From an uncultured Christensenella sp. (GTDB taxonomy: Bacteria > Bacillota > Clostridia > Christensenellales > Borkfalkiaceae): DNA of 64,000 bases. This document shows, one piece after another, positions 52,760-60,954 of the stretch. Both the position numbers and the translations under genes were made by a program. Below the pieces are notes generated by a model, which was not told the origin of the DNA, did not search any database, and saw nothing but the letters and a program-made list of their open reading frames with translations. Positions within the stretch are counted from its first letter, which is position 1. Each line of letters begins with the position of its first letter. The DNA is taken from contig CAJTPB010000006.1 in the NCBI GenBank assembly GCA_910578065.1, positions 32,718 to 96,717 on the forward strand, read 5' to 3'.

Positions 52760-52883
52760 AAAAAAACTCCTTCGCCCAAACGGCAAAAGGAGAATATGCG
52801 CAAACATGCTTTGCGCCGATTTGTTTATATCCCCCTTTGCGGTTAGAATGCTCTTTCCGTTCAGGCAATTTATTTACGATAAA
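52760..52883 (-). promoter_or_regulatory. Candidate translational riboswitch leader
   Basis: In the ~118-nt minus-strand leader the Shine-Dalgarno AAGGAG (52772-52767) can pair perfectly with CTCCTT (52792-52787). The same CTCCTT-containing strand (52796-52778) can instead pair with an upstream strand (52844-52828) in a long stem with two G-U pairs, one mismatch and one bulge, enclosing a GCGCAAA/TTTGCGC hairpin (52798-52804 with 52810-52816). The two folds exclude each other and would switch ribosome access. It does not match the TPP, SAM, THF or cobalamin consensus I know. Confidence 0.5.
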
Positions 52884-52912
52884 ATTATACCATGTTTTTT
52901 TGAAAAAGGCAA
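52884..52912 (-). promoter_or_regulatory. Promoter TTGCCT-N17-TATAAT
   Basis: Minus strand: TTGCCT (52912-52907) and TATAAT (52889-52884), 17-bp spacer, for the TM1266/ABC operon. Confidence 0.7.
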
Positions 52913-52946
52913 GTATATCCGCTTTTCTTTTCCGCATACTGAGGGT

Positions 52947-53153
52947 ATGAAAACGTTTGCAAAAGTATTGGTTATTTTAACGATCGCAATCGGCTGCCTG
53001 TTTACGGCGGCGGCTTGCGTAAAAACGATCGACGCCGACGAGCCCCCGCGCGACCCGAACGAAGGAATTATGCCCTTGCCCGAGCTGCCTATGCCGCGCA
53101 ATTTGCCCCAACGCCTTCCCATTCGCGGCGGCGGACTGCGCATTCCCGTGTAA
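52947..53153 (+). CDS. Small Pro-rich lipoprotein
   Basis: 68 residues: signal peptide with lipobox LFTAAACVK, then a short Pro/Arg-rich tail (EGIMPLPELPMPRNLPQR). Not recognised. GAGGG lies 1 nt before ATG 52947, too close for a normal site, while CATACT lies 6 nt upstream, so a leaderless start is possible though the -35 is poor. A terminator follows at once, which supports a real transcript. Confidence 0.6.
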   Translation: MKTFAKVLVILTIAIGCLFTAAACVKTIDADEPPRDPNEGIMPLPELPMPRNLPQRLPIRGGGLRIPV

Positions 53154-53156
53154 AAG

Positions 53157-53177
53157 AATCCCGAAAGGGATTTTTTT
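53157..53177 (+). terminator. Intrinsic terminator of the small lipoprotein gene
   Basis: AATCCC (53157-53162), GAAA tetraloop, GGGATT (53167-53172), continuing into seven T in total. Confidence 0.8.
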
Positions 53178-53192
53178 ATTTGCTTCCTATGA

Positions 53193-53221
53193 TTGACATT
53201 TTATTTCGTATGTGCTACACT
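53193..53221 (+). promoter_or_regulatory. Promoter TTGACA-N17-TACACT
   Basis: TTGACA at 53193-53198 and TACACT at 53216-53221 with a 17-bp spacer, 190 nt upstream of the LRR lipoprotein start. Confidence 0.75.
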
Positions 53222-53410
53222 GATTTTACCACGTAAGCCGAATATTAACTTGCAAGAGAACCATGCTTATAGGGCATAGTGTATCTCTATTTTTTTGTGT
53301 GGACTTTTGCAGGTTTTACACTTCGGTTTGCGTGGTAACAAATCGGAGACACTCATGCGGTGCGTTTCCGGTTTGGGAACGCACCTTATTTTTTTATTCG
53401 GAGGTACTTT
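53222..53410 (+). promoter_or_regulatory. Leader with terminator/antiterminator, candidate attenuator
   Basis: Within the ~183-nt leader, GGTGCGTTTCC (53359-53369) pairs with GGGAACGCACC (53375-53385; one G-U pair) and is followed by a T-rich tract, an intrinsic terminator placed just before the GGAGG site. CGGAGAC (53344-53350) can instead pair with GTTTCCG (53364-53370) and break the terminator. A further hairpin is CGGTTTG/CAAATCG (53324-53330 with 53339-53345). GTGGTAAC at 53332-53339 faintly recalls a T-box but the rest does not fit. Confidence 0.5.
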
Positions 53411-55225
53411 ATGAAAAAGAAACCGATTACCCTACTGCTTTCCGCAACCTGTTTTATCGTTTGCATGCTTGGATTTGCGGCATGCAATAACGACGACGGC
53501 GACTCTGCCGAAAATAACGAAAACATGCAAACTTCATGTTCCCAAGGTTTGGATTACACTTTAAACGAAAAAGGCTATACCGTTACGGGTTTTGGCTCTT
53601 GCCAAGACAGCGAACTTGTAATCCCTTCCGTATACGAAAACAAACCGGTAATCGCCATCGGAGCTTTTGCATTTCAAGACTGCTCTTCGCTAACAAGCGT
53701 TTCCATCCCCGATTCCGTAATTGAAATTGACAGCGGTGCCTTTTTTCATTGTACAGCACTAACAAATATTACCATCCCCAATTCTGTTACAGAAATGGAC
53801 TATGGGGTATTTAACGGCTGTTCCTCGCTTACAGATATTATTATTCCTAATTCTATCACCTCAATTAGTACAATGGCATTTAAAAATTGCATTTCACTTT
53901 TAAATATCACCATTCCTAATTCCGTTACAGAAATCAACTATGGCGCTTTTAGCGGTTGCGCTTCGCTTACAAGCGTTACAATTCCCGAATCTGTGACTAA
54001 AATTTACGGTGGAGCATTTGAAAACTGTTCCTCACTGATAAGCGTTGCACTTCCAAATTCCGTTACGGAAATCGGAGGATATGAATATACATCCATGATT
54101 GCGTTCGGCGGAGCGTTCCAAGGATGCACTTCGCTTGCAACCATTACGCTGCCAAATTCTATTACAAAAATCGGCGATAGTGCATTTGAAAACTGTACTT
54201 CTCTTATCGGCATCACTATTCCTAATTCTATTACTTTTATTAGCAGTTCTGCTTTTAACGGTTGCGCTTCGCTTGCAAGTATTGTTGTAGAACCAAACAA
54301 TATTAAGTATCATAGTGCAAATAATTGTATTATTGAAACTACAAGCAAAACTTTAATTGCAGGCTGTAAAAACAGTGTGATTCCCACAGACGAAAGCGTA
54401 ACTTCTATCGCTTACCGCGCTTTTCGCAATTGTACTTCACTTACACGCATTTCAATTCCTGATTCTATTATTTCTATCGATGCTTCTGCTTTCGACGGTT
54501 GTACTTCGCTTAAAGCTAACGAATACAATAACGACTATTACTTGGGAAACAACAATAATCCGTATTTAATACTGTTTAAAATAACAGATAAAGCCGTTTC
54601 CTTTTATAATATTTCGGCTGATACAAAACTAATTTATAGCGGAGTATTTGAAAATTGCACTTCGCTATCGAGTATTGCAATTCCCGATTCCGTCACATAT
54701 ATTGGCGACGACGCGTTCCATAGTTGCACTTCGTTAACGGAAATAATTATTCCCGATTCCGTAACTTATATCGGCGACGGCGCGTTCCATAGTTGCACTT
54801 CGTTAACGGAAATAATTATTCCCGATTCCGTAACTTATATCGGCAATCGCGCGTTCCAAAGTTGCACTTCGTTAACGAAAATAATTATTCCCGATTCCGT
54901 AACTTATATCGGCGACGGCGCGTTCTATGGTTGCACTGCAGTGACAAGCGTTACTATTCCTTACTCTGTCACTTCAATCGGCAACCTCGCGTTCTGCGGC
55001 TGCACCGCGCTAACGGAAATAACGATTCCCGATTCCGTAACTTATATCGGCGAGGACGCGTTCTATGGTTGCACCGCGCTAACGGAAATTACTTTTAAAT
55101 CTACTAAATTACAATGGGAGACTATAAAAAAGCACTACGCATGGAATTATAACTCCGCAGTTGCAATGATTCATTGTACCGACGGCGATATATTAATTCA
55201 CCGCACTGACGACGGTACAATATAA
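53411..55225 (+). CDS. BspA-like leucine-rich-repeat (LRR_5) surface lipoprotein
   Basis: 604 residues. Lipobox MLGFAACNND is followed by a beta domain with TVTGFGSCQDSELVIP and about 18 LRR_5 repeats of ~23 residues with the consensus AFxxCTSLTxITIPDSVTxI. The end (LQWETIKKHYAWN, then MIHCTDGDI) is the usual C-terminal cap of such proteins. They are surface adhesins or host/glycan-contact proteins in gut bacteria. ATG 53411 with CGGAGG. DNA is more AT-rich than the surroundings, and near-identical 69-bp units at ~54.68-54.95 kb suggest recent repeat expansion. Confidence 0.9.
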   Translation: MKKKPITLLLSATCFIVCMLGFAACNNDDGDSAENNENMQTSCSQGLDYTLNEKGYTVTGFGSCQDSELVIPSVYENKPVIAIGAFAFQDCSSLTSVSIPDSVIEIDSGAFFHCTALTNITIPNSVTEMDYGVFNGCSSLTDIIIPNSITSISTMAFKNCISLLNITIPNSVTEINYGAFSGCASLTSVTIPESVTKIYGGAFENCSSLISVALPNSVTEIGGYEYTSMIAFGGAFQGCTSLATITLPNSITKIGDSAFENCTSLIGITIPNSITFISSSAFNGCASLASIVVEPNNIKYHSANNCIIETTSKTLIAGCKNSVIPTDESVTSIAYRAFRNCTSLTRISIPDSIISIDASAFDGCTSLKANEYNNDYYLGNNNNPYLILFKITDKAVSFYNISADTKLIYSGVFENCTSLSSIAIPDSVTYIGDDAFHSCTSLTEIIIPDSVTYIGDGAFHSCTSLTEIIIPDSVTYIGNRAFQSCTSLTKIIIPDSVTYIGDGAFYGCTAVTSVTIPYSVTSIGNLAFCGCTALTEITIPDSVTYIGEDAFYGCTALTEITFKSTKLQWETIKKHYAWNYNSAVAMIHCTDGDILIHRTDDGTI

Positions 55226-55304
55226 AATCATACAAAAATCAACCTGCAAGCGATTTAATCCAAATTAAAAAACAACAATAAATGTTTTTTTTCAAGCGCA
55301 AAAT

Positions 55305-55340
55305 AAAAAATCCCCTCTCGAATATGAGAGGGGATTTTTT
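55305..55340. terminator. Bidirectional terminator between the LRR and SufB-like genes
   Basis: A perfect 15-bp stem, 55305-55319 with 55326-55340 and a 6-nt loop. The stem ends in six T on both strands, serving the convergent genes. Confidence 0.85.
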
Positions 55341-55346
55341 ATTTGA

Positions 55347-56267
55347 TCAACTTAAAAATCCTTTAATAATCTGTTCTTCCGCTTCTTGTTCGGTCAAGCC
55401 GAGCGTCATCAGCTTAATAAGCTGTTCACCCGCGATTTTGCCGATCGCCGCTTCGTGTATAAGCTGCGCGTCGATACAGTTTGCGGTGAGTTCGGGTACG
55501 GCGGTAACGCGCGCGCCGTCCATAATGATCGCGTCGCATTCGGTATGCCCGTGGCAGGCGGAATTTCCGTTAATGCGGGAAATAAATTCCTGCGAAGACT
55601 GTTCCGCCGCCACCGAACGGGAAACGACGTCCGCGCCCGAATCTTCCCCGTTTAAATCTACCGTAAAATCCGTTTTGGCGAACTGCTTGCCGTGCGTATA
55701 AATCTTTTCGCGCACGATCAGATTCGCCCCTTTTGCAAGCTCCGCTTTGGTGGTTCTTACCGTGGAATCGATCCCCTTTATTTGGGTGGTTTCCATTTCT
55801 AACCGCGCGCCCTCTTCCAAATAAACCTGCGTCGTAGGGTTCATCACGTTTTCACCGTTGCCGTCGCCCCCGCCGTAATGTTTTTCCACATATTTCACTT
55901 TGGCGTTTTTGCCCACGTGAAAGGTATGCACGCCGCTGTGTTCCGCCAGTTCCACGCCGCAGTTGTGGATTCCGCACCCCGCAATGATCAGCACGTCGGC
56001 GTTTTCGCCCACGTAAAAATCGTTATAAACCGTTTCGCGCAAGCCGCTTTCCGTAATCACGACGGGAATATGCACGCTTTCGTTTTTGGTGTTGGGCTGA
56101 ATAAAAATATCGATGCCCGATTTGCCGTCCGTTTTGGTTTCGATTTTAATATGCTCGGTGCTGCGCCGCCCGTCGCCCCCGCCGTTTTTGCGGATATTGT
56201 ACGCGCCGTCGGGAACTTTATGCAAATCGGCAACCTGCATCAACAGCATTTTTTCCAATTCGTCCAT
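55347..56267 (-). CDS. SufB/SufD-like scaffold of a two-gene Fe-S assembly system
   Basis: 306 residues, much shorter than classical SufB (~470). IAGCGIHNCGVELAEHSGVH, EKHYGGGDGNGENVMNP, the beta-helix core and C-terminal SRINGNSACHGHTECDAIIM with AIGKIAGEQLIKLMTLGL are SufBD-family features. Only sufC accompanies it, with no sufD, sufS or sufU, which fits the minimal SUF-like (SmsCB) arrangement seen in archaea and some anaerobes. It would assemble Fe-S clusters with the ATPase next to it (3-bp gap). Confidence 0.85.
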   Translation of the reverse strand: MDELEKMLLMQVADLHKVPDGAYNIRKNGGGDGRRSTEHIKIETKTDGKSGIDIFIQPNTKNESVHIPVVITESGLRETVYNDFYVGENADVLIIAGCGIHNCGVELAEHSGVHTFHVGKNAKVKYVEKHYGGGDGNGENVMNPTTQVYLEEGARLEMETTQIKGIDSTVRTTKAELAKGANLIVREKIYTHGKQFAKTDFTVDLNGEDSGADVVSRSVAAEQSSQEFISRINGNSACHGHTECDAIIMDGARVTAVPELTANCIDAQLIHEAAIGKIAGEQLIKLMTLGLTEQEAEEQIIKGFLS

Positions 56268-56270
56268 ACG

Positions 56271-56993
56271 TTAATCCTCCATTTTTTCGCGCAGCGCGGG
56301 GCAGGCGGAAGTGCCGAGCAAACAGGGCAAAATTTCTTCTCTGCGTCCCTCTTTTTCCACCTTACCGTTGGCAATCACCACTATGCGGTCGGCAATGTTT
56401 AATATGCGCTCTTGGTGCGAGATGATCAAAATGCTTCCTTGATTTTTACGGTACATTTTTTCGAATACGGATATCAAGCTGGTAAAACTCCATAAATCGA
56501 TTCCCGCTTCCGGCTCGTCGAATACGGTAAACTTGGTACCGCGCGCAAGCACGGTAGCAATTTCGATGCGCTTTAATTCCCCGCCCGAAAGGGAAGAGTC
56601 TACCTCGCGGTTGATATAATCGCGCGCGCACAGCCCCACTTCGGATAAATACGAGCACGCCTCGTTTACGCCGATTTTTTTGCCTGCTGCAAGGGAAACA
56701 AGATCTTTTACCGTGATCCCCTTAAAGCGAACGGGCTGTTGAAAGGCAAACGAAATACCGCGCTTCGCCCGCTCGGTTACGGAAAGAGAGGTAATATCTT
56801 CCCCGTCTAAATAAATGCTTCCGCTTGTAGGCGAAACGATTCCCGCAATGATCTTTGCAAGCGTGCTTTTGCCGCTGCCGTTCGGCCCCGTGATTGCAAC
56901 GAATCGCCCGTCCACTTTCAGCGATACGCCTTTTAAAATTTCTTTTTTATGATCTCCGTCCGCCGTATAACAGACGTTTTTCAGTTCTAACAT
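56271..56993 (-). CDS. sufC: SufC-like ATPase
   Basis: 240 residues. Walker A ITGPNGSGKSTLAKI, Q-loop SFAFQQPVRFKG, signature SLSGGELKRIEIA, Walker B TVFDEPEAGIDLWSF and switch His ISHQERI are all intact. The PEAGIDLW sequence after Walker B is typical of the SufC branch. It powers cluster assembly on the SufB-like partner encoded downstream. Promoter at 57021-57049 and an AAAGGAG site. Confidence 0.9.
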   Translation of the reverse strand: MLELKNVCYTADGDHKKEILKGVSLKVDGRFVAITGPNGSGKSTLAKIIAGIVSPTSGSIYLDGEDITSLSVTERAKRGISFAFQQPVRFKGITVKDLVSLAAGKKIGVNEACSYLSEVGLCARDYINREVDSSLSGGELKRIEIATVLARGTKFTVFDEPEAGIDLWSFTSLISVFEKMYRKNQGSILIISHQERILNIADRIVVIANGKVEKEGRREEILPCLLGTSACPALREKMED

Positions 56994-57020
56994 AGCTGCT
57001 CCTTTTTCTTTGCGTATGGT

Positions 57021-57049
57021 ATTCTACCACACCCGCCCGAAAATGTAAA
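57021..57049 (-). promoter_or_regulatory. Promoter TTTACA-N17-TAGAAT of the SufC/SufB pair
   Basis: Minus strand: TTTACA (57049-57044) and TAGAAT (57026-57021), 17-bp spacer, 28 nt before the ATG at 56993. Confidence 0.75.
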
Positions 57050-57209
57050 GAGTTTTCTCTACCGCTTTTCATTCCGTTTGAAATGAAAAGCGGTTTTAGA
57101 TTTGCGGCATGCGCGCCCTGCCCGACGATAAATAACAGCAAGCAGGTACAAAATGCAACGTTACATTACGCCCGCTTCGAACTTATTGCCCGCCGCCGAA
57201 AAAACGACT

Positions 57210-58670
57210 CTACCGCTTTTTATTTCGTTTGGAACGAATTTCACCGTTCGCGCCCGCGTTGGGCGCATTTTTACGCGCATTATGCGCCGCAATGTAAATG
57301 CAGATTCCCGCAGGCACGACGACGAGGGCAACGCCTGCGCCGATCAGTATGGCGATCGGCACGGGAATTCCGCCCTGATTGGGCAAAGAAAGCAAAACGG
57401 GCTGTTCCGTTTCGCACAGCGAAAACATAAGTACCCCCTGCGGAAATTCTTGCTGTTTTAAAACATACCCGTTTTCCGTCTTTTGAAACCCTTGCAGTGA
57501 ACATTCCGTTAAAAAATACGGGGTATCGATCGCAATTTCCAACTCGCTGAACGAAAGCCGCTTTGCCGCAGACGATAAAAGGCACTCGTACCGGTAAACA
57601 TACGGCGAATACCCGCCGTTAACCGAGGGATACAGCGGAGCCGTTACCCGATTGACGATCTTGCCGTTTGCAGGAAATTCGAGTTGGTATTCCAACCACC
57701 GCGCCAGCCTGTTCGTAAGCGAAGCTTCCTGCGACGAAATTACGGCGCAATCTTTTCCGTACCCGTTCAAACTGTCGATCGCGGCGTTGTACCAATCGAT
57801 TTCGCTTACTTCGCTATCCTGTTTGCGGCTGCGTAAAGCGTAATCTTCGAACGACATGCTCGTTTGCGAAACGATCGCCGCGTTTCCCGCAAGCGGTTTT
57901 TCGCGCGTATAATCTTCGTAAAGGGAAAAGACGGGCAAAACGTTTTCCTGTACGCCGATCACCGTAACGGTAAACGACTTGTTTCCGTTTCGGTAATACC
58001 ATGCGCCGATCCGTTCCCCGTCTTCCTCGCGCGACCAACTGTTAAAATCGGATACGATCACCCGCGTGTCCGCCTCATCGCAGGTGAACTTTCCCGAAAG
58101 ATAAAATTGCGGAACGGAAATATTGCGGATTTCCATTTCGTATACGGTAACGGGCGTTTGCCGTTTAAAAAACACATCGTCCTTTTTTTCGTCTAGAATG
58201 CGCGCGGCGTCTTGTTGCGCGTTGAAAGCGTAAGAAAAATACGTATGCCGAACGGCAGACGCAACCGCTTCCCCGTCCGCCGTGACCGAATACAGCCGCG
58301 CATGATCGAGGGGGTCGTCTTCCTCGTCCCAATGCGTTTCGTAATCGGGCGCTTCGCGGAAGGGAAACACAAGTTTCATATTTACAGCATAATCGGCAGA
58401 ATTAAAAAAGGTATATTCCGCCGCCATGCTTGCATCGTACGCCGCAGTCTCCTGCGTGCCACCGATTACGGGAAACGTGTTTGCGGAAAAAGTAAACGCT
58501 TGCTTTTCTAAAACAACGGGGCTATCCTCCCCCCGTACGATCGCGCCGTTCGCCCTTACCCCTTCCCAATAGGCGGGAGCATAACCGGCAGACGCAACTA
58601 TATAAAAGGGCGTGCCCGCGCATGCGAGCATACAAGCCGAAAGGAAAATCGCCGTTTTGCGCGCGATCAT
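57210..58670 (-). CDS. Membrane-anchored extracellular protein of the two-component operon
   Basis: 486 residues, not recognised. A signal peptide (AIFLSACMLACAGTPFYIVA) is followed by a long extracellular beta-rich region and a C-terminal membrane helix (PVPIAILIGAGVALVVVPAG) with a basic cytoplasmic tail (RKNAPNAG, RSKRNKKR). The start ATG at 58670 overlaps the stop of the histidine kinase gene, so it is made together with the kinase and could be its sensory partner or its target. Upstream codons in frame lie inside the kinase gene. Confidence 0.7.
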   Translation of the reverse strand: MIARKTAIFLSACMLACAGTPFYIVASAGYAPAYWEGVRANGAIVRGEDSPVVLEKQAFTFSANTFPVIGGTQETAAYDASMAAEYTFFNSADYAVNMKLVFPFREAPDYETHWDEEDDPLDHARLYSVTADGEAVASAVRHTYFSYAFNAQQDAARILDEKKDDVFFKRQTPVTVYEMEIRNISVPQFYLSGKFTCDEADTRVIVSDFNSWSREEDGERIGAWYYRNGNKSFTVTVIGVQENVLPVFSLYEDYTREKPLAGNAAIVSQTSMSFEDYALRSRKQDSEVSEIDWYNAAIDSLNGYGKDCAVISSQEASLTNRLARWLEYQLEFPANGKIVNRVTAPLYPSVNGGYSPYVYRYECLLSSAAKRLSFSELEIAIDTPYFLTECSLQGFQKTENGYVLKQQEFPQGVLMFSLCETEQPVLLSLPNQGGIPVPIAILIGAGVALVVVPAGICIYIAAHNARKNAPNAGANGEIRSKRNKKR

Positions 58671-60133
58671 GCTTCTTCCTCCTCGAAGTCTTCCGCCGCG
58701 GCGGGGAACTCTACCCAAAAACAACTGCCCTTCCCCTCTTCCGACTGCACGCCGAATTGGAACTTGTGCCGATCGAGCGCCGTTTTTACAATGGAAAGCC
58801 CCAACCCCGTGCCCTTAACGGGGCGTTTGTGCAGTTCGGACGAGCGGTAATACCGTTCCCAAATGTCGGCAAGTTCCTCTTGCGGAATCCCTTTGCCCGT
58901 ATCGCGCACTTCGAAGCGAATGCGTTTATCCGCTTGCGCAAGGCGCACGAAAACGTGTTTATCCTCGCCCGTGTAGTTGACGGCGTTTCCGATCAAATTA
59001 TAAAGCACCTGTCCGATCTTCTCTTTATCGGCGCGCGTATACAGCCCCTCTTCGATTTCGGTAACAAAGGTATAACCCTGCGTATCCGAAAGGTATTTGA
59101 ATTTTTCCGTTACGCCGTATAAATATTGCGAAAGGTTAAACACCGATTCGCGCAGTTCCCCGATGCCCGCGCGCAGTTTGGAAATATCGAGCATATCGTT
59201 TACAAGCGCGGTAAGGCGGTCGCTTTCGTCGATAATCACCTGCGTGTGCAAATTGCGCTTTTCGGGATCGTCGCCCGAAATTTCGCGTATCATGGAAGCG
59301 TACGCCTTTATCATGGTAAGGGGCGTTTTAAAATCGTGCGAAACGTTTGCAATCAGCTCTTTTTGCATGCGGTCGCTTTTGGAAATTTCTTCGCTGGCGT
59401 AATCGAGCGCATCGGAAAGTTCGCAAATTTCCGTACAATAATAATTTTCGTTGAATTTGATCGAATAGTTGCCGCGGGCAAGTTCTTTAGCCTTTTCCGT
59501 TACCTCGGTAACAGGCTTTGTAATCACCAATGCGACAAAGCCGCTTACCGCAAACGCGAGCACAACGGCAAGCAAGCCCGTAATCAGCGTGCGCAAGCGC
59601 AAATCTCCCGCAAGGTCGGAAATCGGCTTTAAGCTATGCGATACGTATACGTAACATTCGTTATCGCCGATCGTAACGACGGAAGCGTAAGCGTATTTAT
59701 CCTCCGAAGGCTGATACACGATATCGTTCCCCTCGCTTTCCCGCAGTTTTTCGCGGATCTCCGTAACGACTTGCGTAAAATCGACGGGAGAGCGGGGAAG
59801 CACTTCCCGCCCGTCCGCGCCCAGCACAAAGGCATGCACGCCATGCCGGTTGGAAAGTTCGAGCAAAAATCCGCTTAACTCGTCTTCCCGCCAAACGGAA
59901 TTGTTTTCCAACGCTTGCGTAACGGCGCTGCCCGCGCTGCGAAGCTCGTTTACCGTTTGTTCGCGGTACCGCTTGTTCACGAGCATATTTTGCACCGCGC
60001 CGTATACGAAAATGATGATAAGCGCGTAAAAGGAAAACCCCGCCCAAAGAATAAACGTAAGGCTGAGTCCCCGCCCCGCACCGCGCTTTTTGCTGCGATC
60101 GGATTTTTTCCCTTTTGCTTGCCGTTCCGCCAT
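58667..60133 (-). CDS. Sensor histidine kinase
   Basis: 488 residues. Two membrane helices (~27-48 and ~180-205) flank an extracellular sensing domain (HGVHAFVLGADGREVLPRSP), then a HAMP linker, the H-box ANVSHDFKTPLTMIKAY with the phospho-accepting His, N-box LIGNAVNYTG, G1 DTGKGIPQEEL and G2 GTGLGLSIVK. It signals to the response regulator encoded 8 bp upstream. Signal unknown; the cotranscribed anchored protein is a candidate. Confidence 0.93.
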   Translation of the reverse strand: MAERQAKGKKSDRSKKRGAGRGLSLTFILWAGFSFYALIIIFVYGAVQNMLVNKRYREQTVNELRSAGSAVTQALENNSVWREDELSGFLLELSNRHGVHAFVLGADGREVLPRSPVDFTQVVTEIREKLRESEGNDIVYQPSEDKYAYASVVTIGDNECYVYVSHSLKPISDLAGDLRLRTLITGLLAVVLAFAVSGFVALVITKPVTEVTEKAKELARGNYSIKFNENYYCTEICELSDALDYASEEISKSDRMQKELIANVSHDFKTPLTMIKAYASMIREISGDDPEKRNLHTQVIIDESDRLTALVNDMLDISKLRAGIGELRESVFNLSQYLYGVTEKFKYLSDTQGYTFVTEIEEGLYTRADKEKIGQVLYNLIGNAVNYTGEDKHVFVRLAQADKRIRFEVRDTGKGIPQEELADIWERYYRSSELHKRPVKGTGLGLSIVKTALDRHKFQFGVQSEEGKGSCFWVEFPAAAEDFEEEEA

Positions 60134-60141
60134 CGCCTTTC

Positions 60142-60807
60142 TTACACCTCGAATTTATACCCAAGTCCGCGTAAAGTAACAATAAATTTGCGGTATTCCT
60201 TTAAATTCCCGCGCAGCATTTTTACGTGCGTATCGACCGTTCTGTCGTCTCCGTAAAAATCGTATCCCCATACGTCCGTCAGCAATTTTTCCCGCGTGAG
60301 CGCCACCCCCGCATTGCGCACGAAGTAAAACAACAGCTCGTATTCTTTGGGGGTGAGCTCCGCCTTTTCGCCGTTGACGAAAACATTGCGCCCCACCATA
60401 TCTACGGTAAGCCCTTCGAAACGCATTTCTTCCCGCTTTTCGCCTTCCCCTTTGCGCCGCTTACAGATCGCGTGGATGCGCGCCATTATCTCTTTTGGGG
60501 AAAAGGGCTTCGTCACGTAATCGTCTACCCCCAATTCGAACCCGAACAGTTTGTCGTATTCTTCCCCGCGCGCGGAAAGCATGATCACGGGCACGTCTTT
60601 TATTTTTTTGATTTCTTTCACGGCGGAAAAACCGTCTAAGCGGGGCATCATTACGTCCATCAAAAGAATATCGTAATCGTTTTCGCGGCATTTTAAAACC
60701 GCTTCCATGCCGTCTTTCGCTTCGTCTGCGATACCGCCCTCGAACTCGACGTATTCGCGCAAAACCGCGCGAATCATATCTTCGTCGTCCACAATCAAAA
60801 CTTTCAT
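60142..60807 (-). CDS. OmpR/PhoB-family response regulator
   Basis: 221 residues. The receiver domain has the acidic pocket VDDEDM, phospho-accepting Asp in LLMDVMMPRLDG, and conserved LSARGEEYDKLFGFELGVDDYVTKPF. The C-terminal winged-helix domain has ELTPKEYELLFYFVRN and DDRTVDTHVKMLRGNL. It binds DNA on phosphorylation by the partner kinase. The promoter overlaps the terminator of the adjacent noncoding RNA. GGAGAAAGG site before ATG 60807. Confidence 0.94.
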   Translation of the reverse strand: MKVLIVDDEDMIRAVLREYVEFEGGIADEAKDGMEAVLKCRENDYDILLMDVMMPRLDGFSAVKEIKKIKDVPVIMLSARGEEYDKLFGFELGVDDYVTKPFSPKEIMARIHAICKRRKGEGEKREEMRFEGLTVDMVGRNVFVNGEKAELTPKEYELLFYFVRNAGVALTREKLLTDVWGYDFYGDDRTVDTHVKMLRGNLKEYRKFIVTLRGLGYKFEV

Positions 60808-60925
60808 GCCTTTCTCCTGCCCTGTTATATTTTCGTTTGCAAGCTCATTTGCTTTTATTATACCCGCACTCTTTCACCGCTTCCCGTTCGTCGGGTGAAA
60901 ACTGCGTGAAAATTTTTACAAACTT

Positions 60926-60954
60926 ATTATACCACAAACTGCAAAAAATGTCCA
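60926..60954 (-). promoter_or_regulatory. Promoter TGGACA-N17-TATAAT of the two-component operon
   Basis: Minus strand: TGGACA (60954-60949) and TATAAT (60931-60926), 17-bp spacer. The -35 lies inside the 3' arm of the terminator of RNA-1. The leader to the ATG at 60807 is ~112 nt. Confidence 0.7.

Noticed and set aside
52511..52901. TPP riboswitch before the NMT1-type importer
   Set aside because: The conserved CUGAGA and downstream TPP core are absent, although a switch-like structure is present.
53222..53410. T-box riboswitch
   Set aside because: GTGGTAAC resembles the T-box core, but the stem I motifs, the full T-box sequence and an aminoacid-related gene are missing.
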